Shown piece after piece: positions 6,204 to 13,649 of a stretch of 25,478 nucleotides of DNA (positions are counted from its first letter, which is position 1; every line of letters begins with the position of its first letter). The stretch spans positions 1-25,478 of IMG/VR virus record IMGVR_UViG_3300010430_000421. One strand, written 5' to 3'. The notes under the pieces are model-generated. The model was not told where the DNA came from. It did not search any database and saw nothing but the letters and a program-made list of their open reading frames with translations. A program made the translations under genes and the position numbers. This stretch comes from a virus.

Positions 6204-6397
6204 AATTGTCTTACGTCCAAACGTGCCCCAAGTGCCTGGCCGATCGGCCATTTATCAGTGATAGGCGAGAGATCGCGCCAGGCACAACTGAACAGGCGGA
6301 GTGCCGAAAGTGTAAGGCGCTTATTGACGTTATCCACGGCCACCATGCCACGGTGATAAAGAAAAGCACCGATAAACAACGGAAATTATTTGATTGA
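6200..6397 (+). CDS. Zinc-ribbon mini-protein (65 aa)
   Basis: Two CxxC knuckles, CPKC at residues 9-12 and CRKC at 35-38, make a classic four-cysteine zinc ribbon, with HGHH just after it. Such ribbons usually bind nucleic acid or protein partners in phage early regions. The GTG start overlaps the preceding stop, and its TGA overlaps the next TTG start, so translation is coupled on both sides. Partner unknown. Confidence 0.6.
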   Translation: MKLSYVQTCPKCLADRPFISDRREIAPGTTEQAECRKCKALIDVIHGHHATVIKKSTDKQRKLFD

Positions 6398-6585
6398 AAC
6401 GCTATGTTTACTATTGGGCGAATAATCCGGTACGGCGCCGGCTAAAAGGGCGCCTATGCCGGATCCTGGCCACCGGAAAATTAAATTCCGCTTTAGTGGA
6501 ATTCCTCGATAATAAAGAATTGATTTTAACTGACCGGCGGGCAATCCGTCGGACGCCTGGGCGGCCGCAACGTAATCCCCAATAA
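6394..6585 (+). CDS. Small basic phage protein (63 aa)
   Basis: TTG start overlaps the preceding stop (TTGA). The opening KRYVYYWANNPVRRRLKGRL and the closing DRRAIRR are features I associate with a widespread unnamed phage mini-protein family, often next to zinc-ribbon genes. The middle (NSALVEFLDNKELILTD) forms two strands. Strong positive charge suggests RNA or DNA binding. Function unknown. Confidence 0.55.
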   Translation: MKRYVYYWANNPVRRRLKGRLCRILATGKLNSALVEFLDNKELILTDRRAIRRTPGRPQRNPQ

Positions 6586-6632
6586 GGAAAAGGACGCGGC
6601 GGACCGCCCAGGCCTGCTTTTTAGGAGGATTT

Positions 6633-6899
6633 ATGGCCAATATATTAAAAATGCAGAAGATAAAAGAGAACGCGCTCGCCACGATCGGCCGGTATTTCGA
6701 TATATATACCGATCAAATTGACCAGGCGTACAAAAATGGCGATCGAGAGGTAAAGGTCGGTTTTGCCGTAACGGTGAAAATGGATAAGGGCCAGGTTAAG
6801 CAAAAGACCGAGATCAATTTTATCAAAACGCGGGTAAAAGACGGCATGACGGTGAAATACGATCCGGATCAAATTTTATTCGACTTTGAGGAAAAATGA
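6633..6899 (+). CDS. Hypothetical phage protein (88 aa)
   Basis: A strong TAGGAGG site lies before the ATG. The product begins with a helix and continues with paired strands (VKVGFAVTVKMD, KQKTEINFIKTRV), ending DPDQILFDFEE. This compact alpha/beta pattern recurs in unnamed phage early proteins. The gap before it (6586-6632) contains a short palindrome and CTTTTT, which may be a weak terminator. Its stop overlaps a 39-aa membrane ORF. Confidence 0.6.
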   Translation: MANILKMQKIKENALATIGRYFDIYTDQIDQAYKNGDREVKVGFAVTVKMDKGQVKQKTEINFIKTRVKDGMTVKYDPDQILFDFEEK

Positions 6900-7015
6900 A
6901 AAAGCAAAAATTATATGCAATCGTTTTTATATGGTCGATTATCGGCGCGGCGGTGATACTCGGCATTTGGTTGACGCCGATCGCGTTAGAGTGGTGGGAA
7001 AGGTGGGTAACATGA
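6896..7015 (+). CDS. 39-aa single-pass membrane peptide
   Basis: ATG at 6896 overlaps the previous stop (ATGA), and its own TGA (7013-7015) overlaps the ATG of the next gene. After KKQK, residues 6-27 are hydrophobic (LYAIVFIWSIIGAAVILGIW), giving one membrane span with a basic inner end, followed by a Trp-rich tail (WWERW). Perfect coupling on both sides supports translation despite the length. Small phage membrane peptides of this kind can be holins, antiholins or exclusion factors; nothing decides between these. Confidence 0.6.
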   Translation: MKKQKLYAIVFIWSIIGAAVILGIWLTPIALEWWERWVT

Positions 7016-7203
7016 TAAAAAAATGGTGGGGAAAATTTTTGTGCTTAATTGGCGATCACGAATGGACCGGTGATGCCTTAGAGGGGATTCCACCGAGCGC
7101 CGAGGTTATGGATTTGGCCGGAAAGGATCCGCTCGCGGGTTTTAAGAAGTTTTCGGCCATGTATTGTAAACGATGCGGCCGCGAGTCTGATTATTCGCTT
7201 TAA
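7012..7203 (+). CDS. DUF1660-like zinc-binding phage protein (63 aa)
   Basis: The ATG at 7012 is preferred to an upstream TTG because it overlaps the stop of the membrane peptide. The layout, Cys11 followed by GDHEW, an EGIPP segment, then MYCKRCG near the end, resembles the short prophage DUF1660 family. A Cys/His/CxxC set suggests one bound zinc. A 97-base gap follows that holds only a short CTGGCC/GGCCAG inverted repeat without a T-run. Confidence 0.6.
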   Translation: MIKKWWGKFLCLIGDHEWTGDALEGIPPSAEVMDLAGKDPLAGFKKFSAMYCKRCGRESDYSL

Positions 7204-7300
7204 AATCTAAACTCTGAATTGTCCGGCGCCTGGCCAAGAGCGGGCCAGACCGCCGGCCACTTCACAGTTTATATTTTACGCTTGTGCAGGAGGTACAATT

Positions 7301-7501
7301 ATGAATAAGGATCAAAAGGAATGGATTGACAATGCCAGCTATTACGCATTGATGAACAGGTGGCGCTTTGCTAAAAGTGGGGATCTCATTTTTCAAGGCG
7401 AGGCCGGCAAGTATTACAAAGAGGTTATGGCCAAAATGCGGGCCCAGGTGGGAAACGCGGAGCACGTTAGGGTAAGCAAGAATTTAGGGTTTAAAACATG
7501 A
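7301..7501 (+). CDS. Conserved unnamed phage protein (66 aa)
   Basis: A strong AGGAGG site precedes the ATG. The sequence IDNASYYALMNRWRFAKSGD followed by FQGEAGKYYKEVM is typical of a small phage family of unknown function found among early accessory genes. It is helical, without membrane or metal motifs. Its stop overlaps the next start (ATGA). Confidence 0.65.
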   Translation: MNKDQKEWIDNASYYALMNRWRFAKSGDLIFQGEAGKYYKEVMAKMRAQVGNAEHVRVSKNLGFKT

Positions 7502-7758
7502 TTAAGCTGGTATTGGATTTGAGGCAAGAGTCGACGCCACAAACTTATGCAGAATATCAACCGGAGGCCAGGAAGTTTTTTAACGCGCAGCAGATCGCCG
7601 GCCAGGTGGTACTGGTCGAGGTTAAGGTTTATGCCGATGAGAAAGATAGATTTGATCTTGATATTATGCAGAAACATTTAGAGGCGCGAGGCGCTAAAGC
7701 GGTTGAATTTCATTATAACGAATACGAAAGGAGCGAAAATGGGCAAGGGAAACGGTGA
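7498..7758 (+). CDS. Hypothetical phage protein (86 aa)
   Basis: ATG at 7498 overlaps the previous stop. The protein alternates strands and helices: IKLVLDLRQ, then QVVLVEVKVYADE, then a helix and AKAVEFHYNEYE. This suggests a small ferredoxin-like alpha/beta fold. It overlaps the next gene by 20 bases. No family recognised. Confidence 0.6.
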   Translation: MIKLVLDLRQESTPQTYAEYQPEARKFFNAQQIAGQVVLVEVKVYADEKDRFDLDIMQKHLEARGAKAVEFHYNEYERSENGQGKR

Positions 7759-8143
7759 CGATAAGAGCGTACAGGATGCTAAAAACCAAATGGCATTTTT
7801 AGACGAGGTTAAAAAGCTGGCAAAGCAACACGGTATTAAAATCGGCGGCGATCAAGCGGGCCTGGATCCGTTAAGGCAGAGCAAAGATCTAAAGGTCCAG
7901 GTAATGACCCGCGACGATAAAATTATTATTGATTTCGGGCAATCGGTATCATGGATGGCCATGAACGCGCAGCAGGCAACCAAATTTGCGGCCACGGTTA
8001 TTAAACAGGTTCAAAACATTCAAAGCATAGGCGCAACCGGCGGGCAGAGCTCGGATCCGGAGCATTATAAGGATTTGGTAGACGGCGGCCGCGAGGGTGA
8101 GGATCCGGACGCTGAAAAAAAAGACGTTGACAAACCCGAATAA
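7739..8143 (+). CDS. Hypothetical phage protein (134 aa)
   Basis: ATG at 7739 is chosen over an upstream TTG because AAAGGAGCG lies just before it. A lysine/glycine-rich start is followed by a helix (FLDEVKKLAKQHGIKIGG), a strand pair (KVQVMTRDDKIIIDFGQ) and another helix. The final 35 residues are acidic and probably disordered. The strand-strand-helix centre is common in phage proteins of unknown role. It is the last gene before the terminator at 8241-8277. Confidence 0.6.
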   Translation: MGKGNGDDKSVQDAKNQMAFLDEVKKLAKQHGIKIGGDQAGLDPLRQSKDLKVQVMTRDDKIIIDFGQSVSWMAMNAQQATKFAATVIKQVQNIQSIGATGGQSSDPEHYKDLVDGGREGEDPDAEKKDVDKPE

Positions 8144-8240
8144 TTAGCTTTACCATGTTGCCTGCTATCCTGAGTCACATTGGAACGTAGGCGGGCGACA
8201 AAATGGATCAACCAATTTATTCAATCTTCTTTTGCAAGAG

Positions 8241-8277
8241 GCCTGGGGTTTGACCACCCCCAGGCTTTCTGTTTTTT
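8241..8277 (+). terminator. Rho-independent terminator ending the early operon
   Basis: An 8-bp GC-rich stem (GCCTGGGG at 8241-8248, CCCCAGGC at 8258-8265) with a nine-base loop is followed directly by TTTCTGTTTTTT. It lies about 100 bases after the last accessory gene and about 35 before the GTG of the next gene. The reverse strand lacks an equivalent T-run. It would separate early from lysis/late transcription. Confidence 0.8.
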
Positions 8278-8311
8278 GGGGATCCGGAAATGGAAATCGA
8301 GGCCTATATCA

Positions 8312-8812
8312 GTGGATTTAAAGAACTTACACATTATTGTGGAAATAGGTATTGTTGGAATTGTGGCAGCTGCAGCGGTCCTGGGTACGGTAAGATATGC
8401 GATCCCCAATCTAAAGGAAAATTTAAGTAAACACGCCAGGAGGCTTAAAGAATTGGAGGACAAATTGCCGACGCTGGTAACGCTGGAAAGTTTCGAGGCA
8501 GTGACAGGCCGGCTGGATGAAAATTGCGCGACCCACCGGACCCACTGCCAGGCGCTTGTGTGCGATCGAATCGATACAGTGCGCGACGATTTAAAAGGCA
8601 TGGATCAAAGCAGAGAGCGGGCCCGAAATGCCAGGATATTTGCCTGGGATGAATTCAAAAAGGAAATTGTACCCCGCAACGATTTTAACGAGTACAAAGA
8701 CGAAATGAAAGGCCATGTAACCGCGATCGAAGTCAAGATGGACCGGCAATCCGAATTATTAGCGCGGCTGGATGAGCGGATTAAGATATTTATCAAATCT
8801 AACGGCAATTAA
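8312..8812 (+). CDS. Membrane-anchored coiled-coil protein at head of lysis cassette
   Basis: GTG at 8312 is chosen: GAGG lies nine bases upstream, and an earlier TTG would make the gene run through the terminator. Residues about 8-28 form a membrane span (IIVEIGIVGIVAAAAVLG). The rest is long helix with coiled-coil character and three clustered cysteines (NCATHRTHCQALVC). The gene starts a block with a holin and a lipoprotein, so a role as inner-membrane spanin or holin partner is plausible. Not assigned to a named family. Confidence 0.6.
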   Translation: MDLKNLHIIVEIGIVGIVAAAAVLGTVRYAIPNLKENLSKHARRLKELEDKLPTLVTLESFEAVTGRLDENCATHRTHCQALVCDRIDTVRDDLKGMDQSRERARNARIFAWDEFKKEIVPRNDFNEYKDEMKGHVTAIEVKMDRQSELLARLDERIKIFIKSNGN

Positions 8813-8824
8813 GGAGGTAAACCG

Positions 8825-9259
8825 ATGGATGAGCCAACCCTAATGCAACAGCTTTTGCAGATCATAATTCCATTTGCAGTGGCGGCCGTATCGGCCTTGA
8901 CAACCTGGGCCCTGTACGAGCTCAAAAAATGGATTAAGCAGAGAACCGATAACGAGGCGGTAAACGAGGCGGTGGGGATCCTTTCCCAGGTGGTGCAAAC
9001 GACCGTAACCAAATTAAATGAAACGGTTAAGCAGGCCGGCGCCGATGGGATCATTACCCAGGAAGAAGCGCAGAAACTAAAATCCGCGGCGGTCCTGCAG
9101 ATCAACCAGCAAATACCCGACGCCACCAGGAAAATTTTAAATCTTGGAATTAAAAACCTCGATGATTATATTTCTGGCCAGATCGAGCTGGCCGTAATTG
9201 TTACAAAGAGGATGAAAACCGATGCCGGCATAGTTGAACCCAGGATGCCGGCGCAATAA
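8825..9259 (+). CDS. Phage holin, LLH-type
   Basis: A membrane span at residues about 10-30 (IIIPFAVAAVSALTTWALYE) is followed by KKWIKQRTDNEAVNEAVGIL and a helix with ADGIITQEEAQKLKSAAVLQ. This order, one span then a conserved helical region with a G-x-(I/L)-T-x-EE-like turn, is typical of the Holin_LLH family. AAGGAGG lies just upstream. The protein would form membrane lesions at lysis. The endolysin candidate is far upstream (2887-3318). Confidence 0.75.
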   Translation: MDEPTLMQQLLQIIIPFAVAAVSALTTWALYELKKWIKQRTDNEAVNEAVGILSQVVQTTVTKLNETVKQAGADGIITQEEAQKLKSAAVLQINQQIPDATRKILNLGIKNLDDYISGQIELAVIVTKRMKTDAGIVEPRMPAQ

Positions 9260-9277
9260 AGGAAAGGAGGCCTTTAA

Positions 9278-9661
9278 ATGGTGAAGCAAATTAGAAATGA
9301 AATCTTTGATAGCCTGGCGCCCTTTATCGCACTTGCTATAGCACTTGCAATAGCCGGCTGCGCGGCGGGGCAATTCCAGGGCAACCCCATTCCGGATACC
9401 GCGATCGGTAAATATGTCACGGCCCGCAAGTTTTACAACGACCAGCTGGAAAGCCTAACGGTGTACGGTGCATTATTGACGGCCGAGGAAAAGGCAGATC
9501 TTAAAAAAGATCTCGATCCGGTATTCGACGCGATCGAAACCACCCTCGATGGATGGAAGATAGCTCTAATGGATCCGGCCAAAGATCCGACGGCCTATAA
9601 CGGCGCCTGGTTGAAATTGAGGCAGAAAATGGTGGTGACAATAGCCAAATACCTTGATTAA
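9278..9661 (+). CDS. Lipoprotein, possible outer-membrane spanin partner
   Basis: Residues 1-28 are a lipoprotein signal ending in the lipobox IAGC, with Cys28 as the lipidated residue. The signal is unusually long at the N-side (MVKQIRNEIFDSLAPF). The mature part is helical (YNDQLESLTVYGALLTAEEK) without an enzyme motif. AAAGGAGG precedes the ATG. Following a membrane coiled-coil protein and a holin, it could be the outer-membrane half of a two-component spanin, although o-spanins are usually shorter. A structural or exclusion lipoprotein is an alternative. Confidence 0.65.
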   Translation: MVKQIRNEIFDSLAPFIALAIALAIAGCAAGQFQGNPIPDTAIGKYVTARKFYNDQLESLTVYGALLTAEEKADLKKDLDPVFDAIETTLDGWKIALMDPAKDPTAYNGAWLKLRQKMVVTIAKYLD

Positions 9662-9709
9662 GGCCGGCCAGGGCCCCGAAACAACAACCTAAACCAGGAG
9701 GTTAATACA

Positions 9710-9889
9710 ATGGGAGCAGCAGAATTAACCATCATGTTATCGTTTTTAGAGGCGGGCATAAGGCTTTATGAGAAAACGACCGCCGGTAAGACCGAGGCGG
9801 AGTTAGAGGCTATGGCCACCGACGAGGAACTAAGAACCAAAACCGCCAGGGCAGCTTTTAACGCCGAGTTTGGCGGGGATCCCGAATAA
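9710..9889 (+). CDS. Small hypothetical protein (59 aa)
   Basis: CCAGGAGG lies eight bases before the ATG, a strong site shared by many late genes here. The 59-residue product starts with a hydrophobic helix (ELTIMLSFLEAGIRLYEKT) and ends in an acidic helix. It is too short to be a clear membrane protein. It lies between the lipoprotein and packaging genes. No family recognised. Confidence 0.6.
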   Translation: MGAAELTIMLSFLEAGIRLYEKTTAGKTEAELEAMATDEELRTKTARAAFNAEFGGDPE

Positions 9890-9910
9890 ACCCCCAGGCA
9901 GAACGTAACG

Positions 9911-9937
9911 GCCCAGGGGCCAGTGGCGCCCCTGGGC
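9911..9937. promoter_or_regulatory. Perfect 10-bp hairpin before ribosome site
   Basis: GCCCAGGGGC (9911-9920) pairs exactly with GCCCCTGGGC (9928-9937) around a seven-base loop. The stem ends four bases before GAGG and sixteen before the ATG at 9953. No T-run follows, so it is not a standard terminator. A transcript-stabilising or processing hairpin is more likely. Confidence 0.6.
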
Positions 9938-9952
9938 GCAGAGGATGGTAAA

Positions 9953-10342
9953 ATGATATTGACCACTGATAAAATAGGCGCACTTATTCATGCGGCGATT
10001 AGAAGTTTTAACGAATTGGCCAATCCGGTTACACCTATCGAGGCTTTTGGGGATCTTTCCGACGGCGAAAAGGCCCTTTTTAATTCACAAATGGCCCAAA
10101 TGGTTGAAAATATTAAGCTGGATCCCCATGAGTTACATGATAAATGGAAAGTAACCGCCCAGGAAATGATCGACGCCGGCACCATTTCGCAGGATTTAGT
10201 TGCCAATTTAGAAACTTATATGCTACCGTTTAGAGAATTGCCAGTATGGAAGAAAACCGAATACCGGTTACAACTCCAACTGGCCAGAACCCTATTGAGG
10301 CATAATCGAAATGTCGAAAGGGCAGAAAAACGGCAACGGTAA
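9953..10342 (+). CDS. Hypothetical protein, weakly RyR-domain-like
   Basis: ATG at 9953 with GAGG eight bases upstream is preferred over GTG at 9923, which lies inside the hairpin. The N-terminal half (KIGALIHAAIRSFNELANPV, then HELHDKWK) faintly follows the RyR-domain pattern seen in small phage proteins. A second helical part ends in a basic tail (RHNRNVERAEKRQR). It overlaps the small-terminase gene by 32 bases, so a packaging role is possible. Confidence 0.5.
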   Translation: MILTTDKIGALIHAAIRSFNELANPVTPIEAFGDLSDGEKALFNSQMAQMVENIKLDPHELHDKWKVTAQEMIDAGTISQDLVANLETYMLPFRELPVWKKTEYRLQLQLARTLLRHNRNVERAEKRQR

Positions 10343-10943
10343 TGGCAACGGTTATCCGGTCGAAGTGTGGCAAGAGATCAAACAGGAGTACATATTAGGC
10401 CAGCTATCTATCGCTGCAATATCGCGCACTTACGGACCCACCCGCCAGGCCATTATGAAGCAGGCCGACAAAAACGGATGGGCCAGGAACATGGCCGACG
10501 ATGTACGCGCCTCGGTAAAAAAGAAAACGATCGAGGCCGAGTTACAGCAAGAGGTTACACCGGAGAACTACACAGAGGCGATTGATAAGTATGGCGAGCT
10601 CGGCGCAGGAGTGATCGGCGCTCACAAGGTTTTATTCCATAAAATTTTGCGGCGGTGTGATGTAACCCTGGACCGATTGATAAGAGGCGATATAATAATG
10701 GACGAGCTCGCGGCCGGCAAGCGCATAAGAAAAAATTTAGTGGTGGCAGCCACCCTGGCCTTGAAAGATCAAAACACTACCTTGAAAACTGTATCCGAAG
10801 TGGTGGCCAAAATAGTGCCCCTGCAGCGCCAGGCATTTAACATCGATGAGGATGGATCCGGCGCCGATAAGATAACTTACTACATTGTGGGCGACTTAGA
10901 GAAACCGGCCGATGCGGGAATGTCCAGGCAAATAACCGCCTAA
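10311..10943 (+). CDS. Terminase small subunit
   Basis: After a Gly/Asn-rich start, residues about 20-60 form a helix-turn-helix (LSIAAISRTYGPTRQAIMKQ) followed by NGWARNM, the typical DNA-recognition domain of phage small terminases. The remainder is helical for oligomerisation (residues 85-180), with a short C-terminal tail that could contact the large subunit. The 210-residue length is usual. The large subunit follows about 500 bases later. It would recognise the packaging site and recruit TerL. Confidence 0.7.
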   Translation: MSKGQKNGNGNGNGYPVEVWQEIKQEYILGQLSIAAISRTYGPTRQAIMKQADKNGWARNMADDVRASVKKKTIEAELQQEVTPENYTEAIDKYGELGAGVIGAHKVLFHKILRRCDVTLDRLIRGDIIMDELAAGKRIRKNLVVAATLALKDQNTTLKTVSEVVAKIVPLQRQAFNIDEDGSGADKITYYIVGDLEKPADAGMSRQITA

Positions 10944-10986
10944 AATCAAGGTACTCTGACCCCTCGGTATGGTCCGATCGTTTAAT

Positions 10987-11013
10987 CTCGCGCAAATAGC
11001 GAGGCCGTTTTTT
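10987..11013 (+). terminator. Possible weak intrinsic terminator
   Basis: CTCGC (10987-10991) and GCGAG (10999-11003) form a 5-bp stem with a seven-base loop, then GCCG and six T residues (11008-11013). It follows the small-terminase stop by 44 bases. The stem is short and the T-run is offset by four bases, so termination would be partial. Confidence 0.5.
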
Positions 11014-11048
11014 GCGTAATTTCACCCAAATAGCCCATTTTATGAAAA

Positions 11049-11411
11049 ATGCTTGAAAATCACTTGAAAATAAATAGGCGTAAGTTTTTGCAGCTGGCCA
11101 CCCTGGGCACCCTGGGCCTGGCCCTGGGGATCGAGGCGGTACCAGCTGCAGCGCAAAAGGCGCCGGCAGCGGCCGGCATGAATCCAATTTTTACAGGCGC
11201 CCTGGGTAGGTATGAGGGCGTTTCCATTATTCATAGCCCTGGCGATTGGCTGGACGAGGCGGCCGAGATCGATAGAAAGTTTTTCGAGGGCGATCAATGG
11301 AGCAAAGCGCAGCGCGAACTATTAACCCGCGGATCCACGGCGATCAAGGTCAATCGCACTAAAGCACGATGGATCCCATTTAACAAAATGAACCACCCAG
11401 GAGGGTGGTAG
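11049..11411 (+). CDS. Chimeric ORF: Tat-like signal plus capsid-like and portal-like fragments
   Basis: Three parts are visible. Residues 8-36 look like a twin-arginine signal (NRRKFLQLA, a hydrophobic stretch, then PAAAQ). Residues 45-58 (NPIFTGALGRYEGV) match a segment of this phage's own major capsid protein (NPIFKGALGMYNNV). Residues 78-98 (FFEGDQWSKAQRELLTRG) match the portal segment FYDGDQWEEDDKTELKDRG. At 120 residues it holds neither full domain. The ATG has no clear ribosome site. It may be a recombination scar or a real small protein; confidence in expression is low. Confidence 0.45.
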   Translation: MLENHLKINRRKFLQLATLGTLGLALGIEAVPAAAQKAPAAAGMNPIFTGALGRYEGVSIIHSPGDWLDEAAEIDRKFFEGDQWSKAQRELLTRGSTAIKVNRTKARWIPFNKMNHPGGW

Positions 11412-11444
11412 CAAAAGGAGAGGAAAGCCGATGCGGAGATTGAA

Positions 11445-12929
11445 TTGTCAAACGCAATACCACAACCGGTTGCCGGTGAGGAAAGCGTTACCTATGACGC
11501 GATACCAACACTAAGGCAATTCCACAAGTCCGGTGCAGCAATCCGCGGCGTAGTCGGTCCGGTCGGATCCGGAAAGACAACCGGCGCCACCTGGGAAGTG
11601 TGCCACCTTATACCCTGGCATCTTTTCAATAAATTCAATATCAAAGAGTGCAAATTTGTTGTTGTCCGCAATACCTATGCCGAGCTCCGAGATACCACGC
11701 AAGCGACGATTTTCGAGTGGTTTCCTTTCGGCACCTTTCTAAAGCAGGAACAGAAGTACACCATTAAGCATCCCGACGGCCCTACCGTAACCCTTTTATT
11801 TAGATCATGCGATCGAGAGGCGGACGTAAAGAAGTTTAAGAGCCTGGAAATAACAGGCTATTGGATCGATGAGTCTATCGAAGTGGCCGACGCTATCAAG
11901 AGGATGCTTAAAAACAGGATCGGCCGATTTCCTAAGATGAAAAAGGCCCTGCAGTGGTATAAGGAAAGATACGGCGAGATCCCGCCCGAATGGATCATCG
12001 ATGGTGAGGAAACATTCCCCCTACCTCGATTCGGTATAGAAACGACGAACCCGCCCGATATTGAAATGCCCACCTATCATCAATTTGCCTGGCAGAACGA
12101 TGTACCAGGGCCCATAGCGGAAATTGAACCACTGGCCAACCATGAGGGATTTTGGCAGCCACCCAGGGAAAACGAGAAGTATCTCCGCCCAGGTTATTAC
12201 AACGATTTGATTCTGGATTATAAGGACACACCGGATTGGATCGAGATGTACGTCGATGGAAAGCCTGGCGTCCTGGTCAAGGGCAAGCTGGTTTATTATA
12301 ATTTCCGGCGCGATATGCACCAGGCCAGCGCCCCTTTGATATGGTCCGGACCTGGCACCCTGTATCGAGGATGGGATAATTCGGGGAATGTACCAGCTGC
12401 GCTTGTAGTGCAAAACCCCTCGCCTATGCGGTTTCATGTGATGCGCGAGTTTTGTCACGATAAGATGGGGATCATTGATTTTACTAAGTGGGTGAAAGAA
12501 AAATGCAACGTCGAGTTTCCTAATGCCGAGTGGGTAGATTATGGGGATCCGGCCGGCGCAGCCAAGTTTAGTAAGAAAGAGGGCGGATTTACCAGCAACG
12601 CCATTTTAATGGCCGGCGAGGGCGTGACCGTCGAGAGCTCGGAGCAAAACTTTACGGCCAGAACGCAGGCCGTCGATGGGATCCTGGCGCGTATCGATGG
12701 ATGCTTGATCGATCCCAGGTGTATCAGGCTATTAAATGGATTCTTAGGCGGATACCATTACAAAGAGATAATGAACACCGGCGAGTATTTTGACGATCCG
12801 GAAAAGAACCGGTTTAGCCATATCCATGATGCCTTTCAATATGTCATGGTCCGCCTGGTGGGCAACAAAACCAAGAAACGCGGCGCCGAGAAGTGGAAAC
12901 GTCGACGCCGAACCGCTATGAGCGTATAG
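11445..12929 (+). CDS. terL: Terminase large subunit (packaging ATPase and nuclease)
   Basis: Walker A is GPVGSGKTT (residues 38-46, Lys44), and Walker B is YWIDE with Asp142-Glu143. The RNase H-like nuclease domain begins near YRGWDNS (Asp311) and includes WVDYGDP (Asp365, Asp368). At 494 residues it is a full-length TerL that pumps DNA into the procapsid and cuts the concatemer. The YDAIPTLRQFH lead-in before Walker A is typical. The start is uncertain: only TTG 11445 is available, while the best ribosome site fits an out-of-frame ATG at 11431. The gene name follows function. Confidence 0.92.
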   Translation: MSNAIPQPVAGEESVTYDAIPTLRQFHKSGAAIRGVVGPVGSGKTTGATWEVCHLIPWHLFNKFNIKECKFVVVRNTYAELRDTTQATIFEWFPFGTFLKQEQKYTIKHPDGPTVTLLFRSCDREADVKKFKSLEITGYWIDESIEVADAIKRMLKNRIGRFPKMKKALQWYKERYGEIPPEWIIDGEETFPLPRFGIETTNPPDIEMPTYHQFAWQNDVPGPIAEIEPLANHEGFWQPPRENEKYLRPGYYNDLILDYKDTPDWIEMYVDGKPGVLVKGKLVYYNFRRDMHQASAPLIWSGPGTLYRGWDNSGNVPAALVVQNPSPMRFHVMREFCHDKMGIIDFTKWVKEKCNVEFPNAEWVDYGDPAGAAKFSKKEGGFTSNAILMAGEGVTVESSEQNFTARTQAVDGILARIDGCLIDPRCIRLLNGFLGGYHYKEIMNTGEYFDDPEKNRFSHIHDAFQYVMVRLVGNKTKKRGAEKWKRRRRTAMSV

Positions 12930-12940
12930 GAGGATACCTT

Positions 12941-13633
12941 ATGCACAGGCTAAAAACGATTTTCGTAATTTTCTTAATCGTCATGCTGGCAGGATTCGCC
13001 CAGGCCGGCGAGAAACAATTAACTTTTGAATGGCAGCAAGAGGCCGATGATCTTCCGGACTTGGCCAAGTGGGAATTATTTATGTCACTGGATCCCGATA
13101 TACCTTTTGACCAGTGGGCCCTGCAGGGCGATATTGTTTACGATGGTAATCCGGCCAGCTGGTACGATGCCACCTTTACAATCACAGTGCCCGACGGCCA
13201 GGAAACGCCGACCTATTTCAAAATGACGGCGATCGACCATGCCGGCAACGATAGCGATCCATCCGACTTGCAAGAGGGCGCCCCTACCGTTATTGATTTC
13301 AAGCCACCGGCCGCGGTGGCGGACCTGGCCGGCGTATATGCCAACCAGGCTAAAACGGTAACTCTAACCTGGTCAACAGATCCGGCCGATACCGATATAG
13401 CCAAACAGGAAGTATTTAAGGCCTCGGCAGCCGGCGGGCCTTATGCCTCGATCGGTACCGGATCCAGCCCATTTGTGTACCAGCTGGCGCCGTCGGATTC
13501 TGGCAAGTGGATTTATTTTGTGGTGGTCCTAACCGATAACGACGGCAATTTTTCAGCCAACAGCAACGAGGCCGCGGTTAAGTTGTCGATGGGTGTACCG
13601 TTTGGATTGCGCGTGACCGTCCAGGCCCAATAA
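12941..13633 (+). CDS. Secreted two-domain fibronectin type III protein
   Basis: ATG at 12941 is chosen because AGGAGG lies seven bases upstream and it gives a clean signal peptide (KTIFVIFLIVMLAGFAQAG, residues 5-23). Two Fn3-like beta-sandwich domains follow: about 25-115 (YFKMTAIDHAGNDSD) and about 120-215 (KTVTLTWSTDPADTDIAKQE, YFVVVLTDNDGNFS). Fn3 domains in phages usually decorate virions and bind carbohydrates, but an export signal is unusual for a virion protein. Located between terminase and portal, it may be a moron that alters the host surface. Confidence 0.75.
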   Translation: MHRLKTIFVIFLIVMLAGFAQAGEKQLTFEWQQEADDLPDLAKWELFMSLDPDIPFDQWALQGDIVYDGNPASWYDATFTITVPDGQETPTYFKMTAIDHAGNDSDPSDLQEGAPTVIDFKPPAAVADLAGVYANQAKTVTLTWSTDPADTDIAKQEVFKASAAGGPYASIGTGSSPFVYQLAPSDSGKWIYFVVVLTDNDGNFSANSNEAAVKLSMGVPFGLRVTVQAQ

Positions 13634-13649
13634 CCAGGAGGTTATTAAA

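Noticed and set aside
7226-7246. Terminator in the gap before 7301 (CTGGCC/GGCCAG)
   Set aside because: The stem is six bases and no T-run follows.
8290-8430. 46-residue cysteine-rich frame from ATG 8290 (CWNCGSC)
   Set aside because: It overlaps the membrane-anchored gene in another frame and its only ribosome-like GAGG is downstream of the ATG; the hydrophobic frame at 8312 fits the module better.
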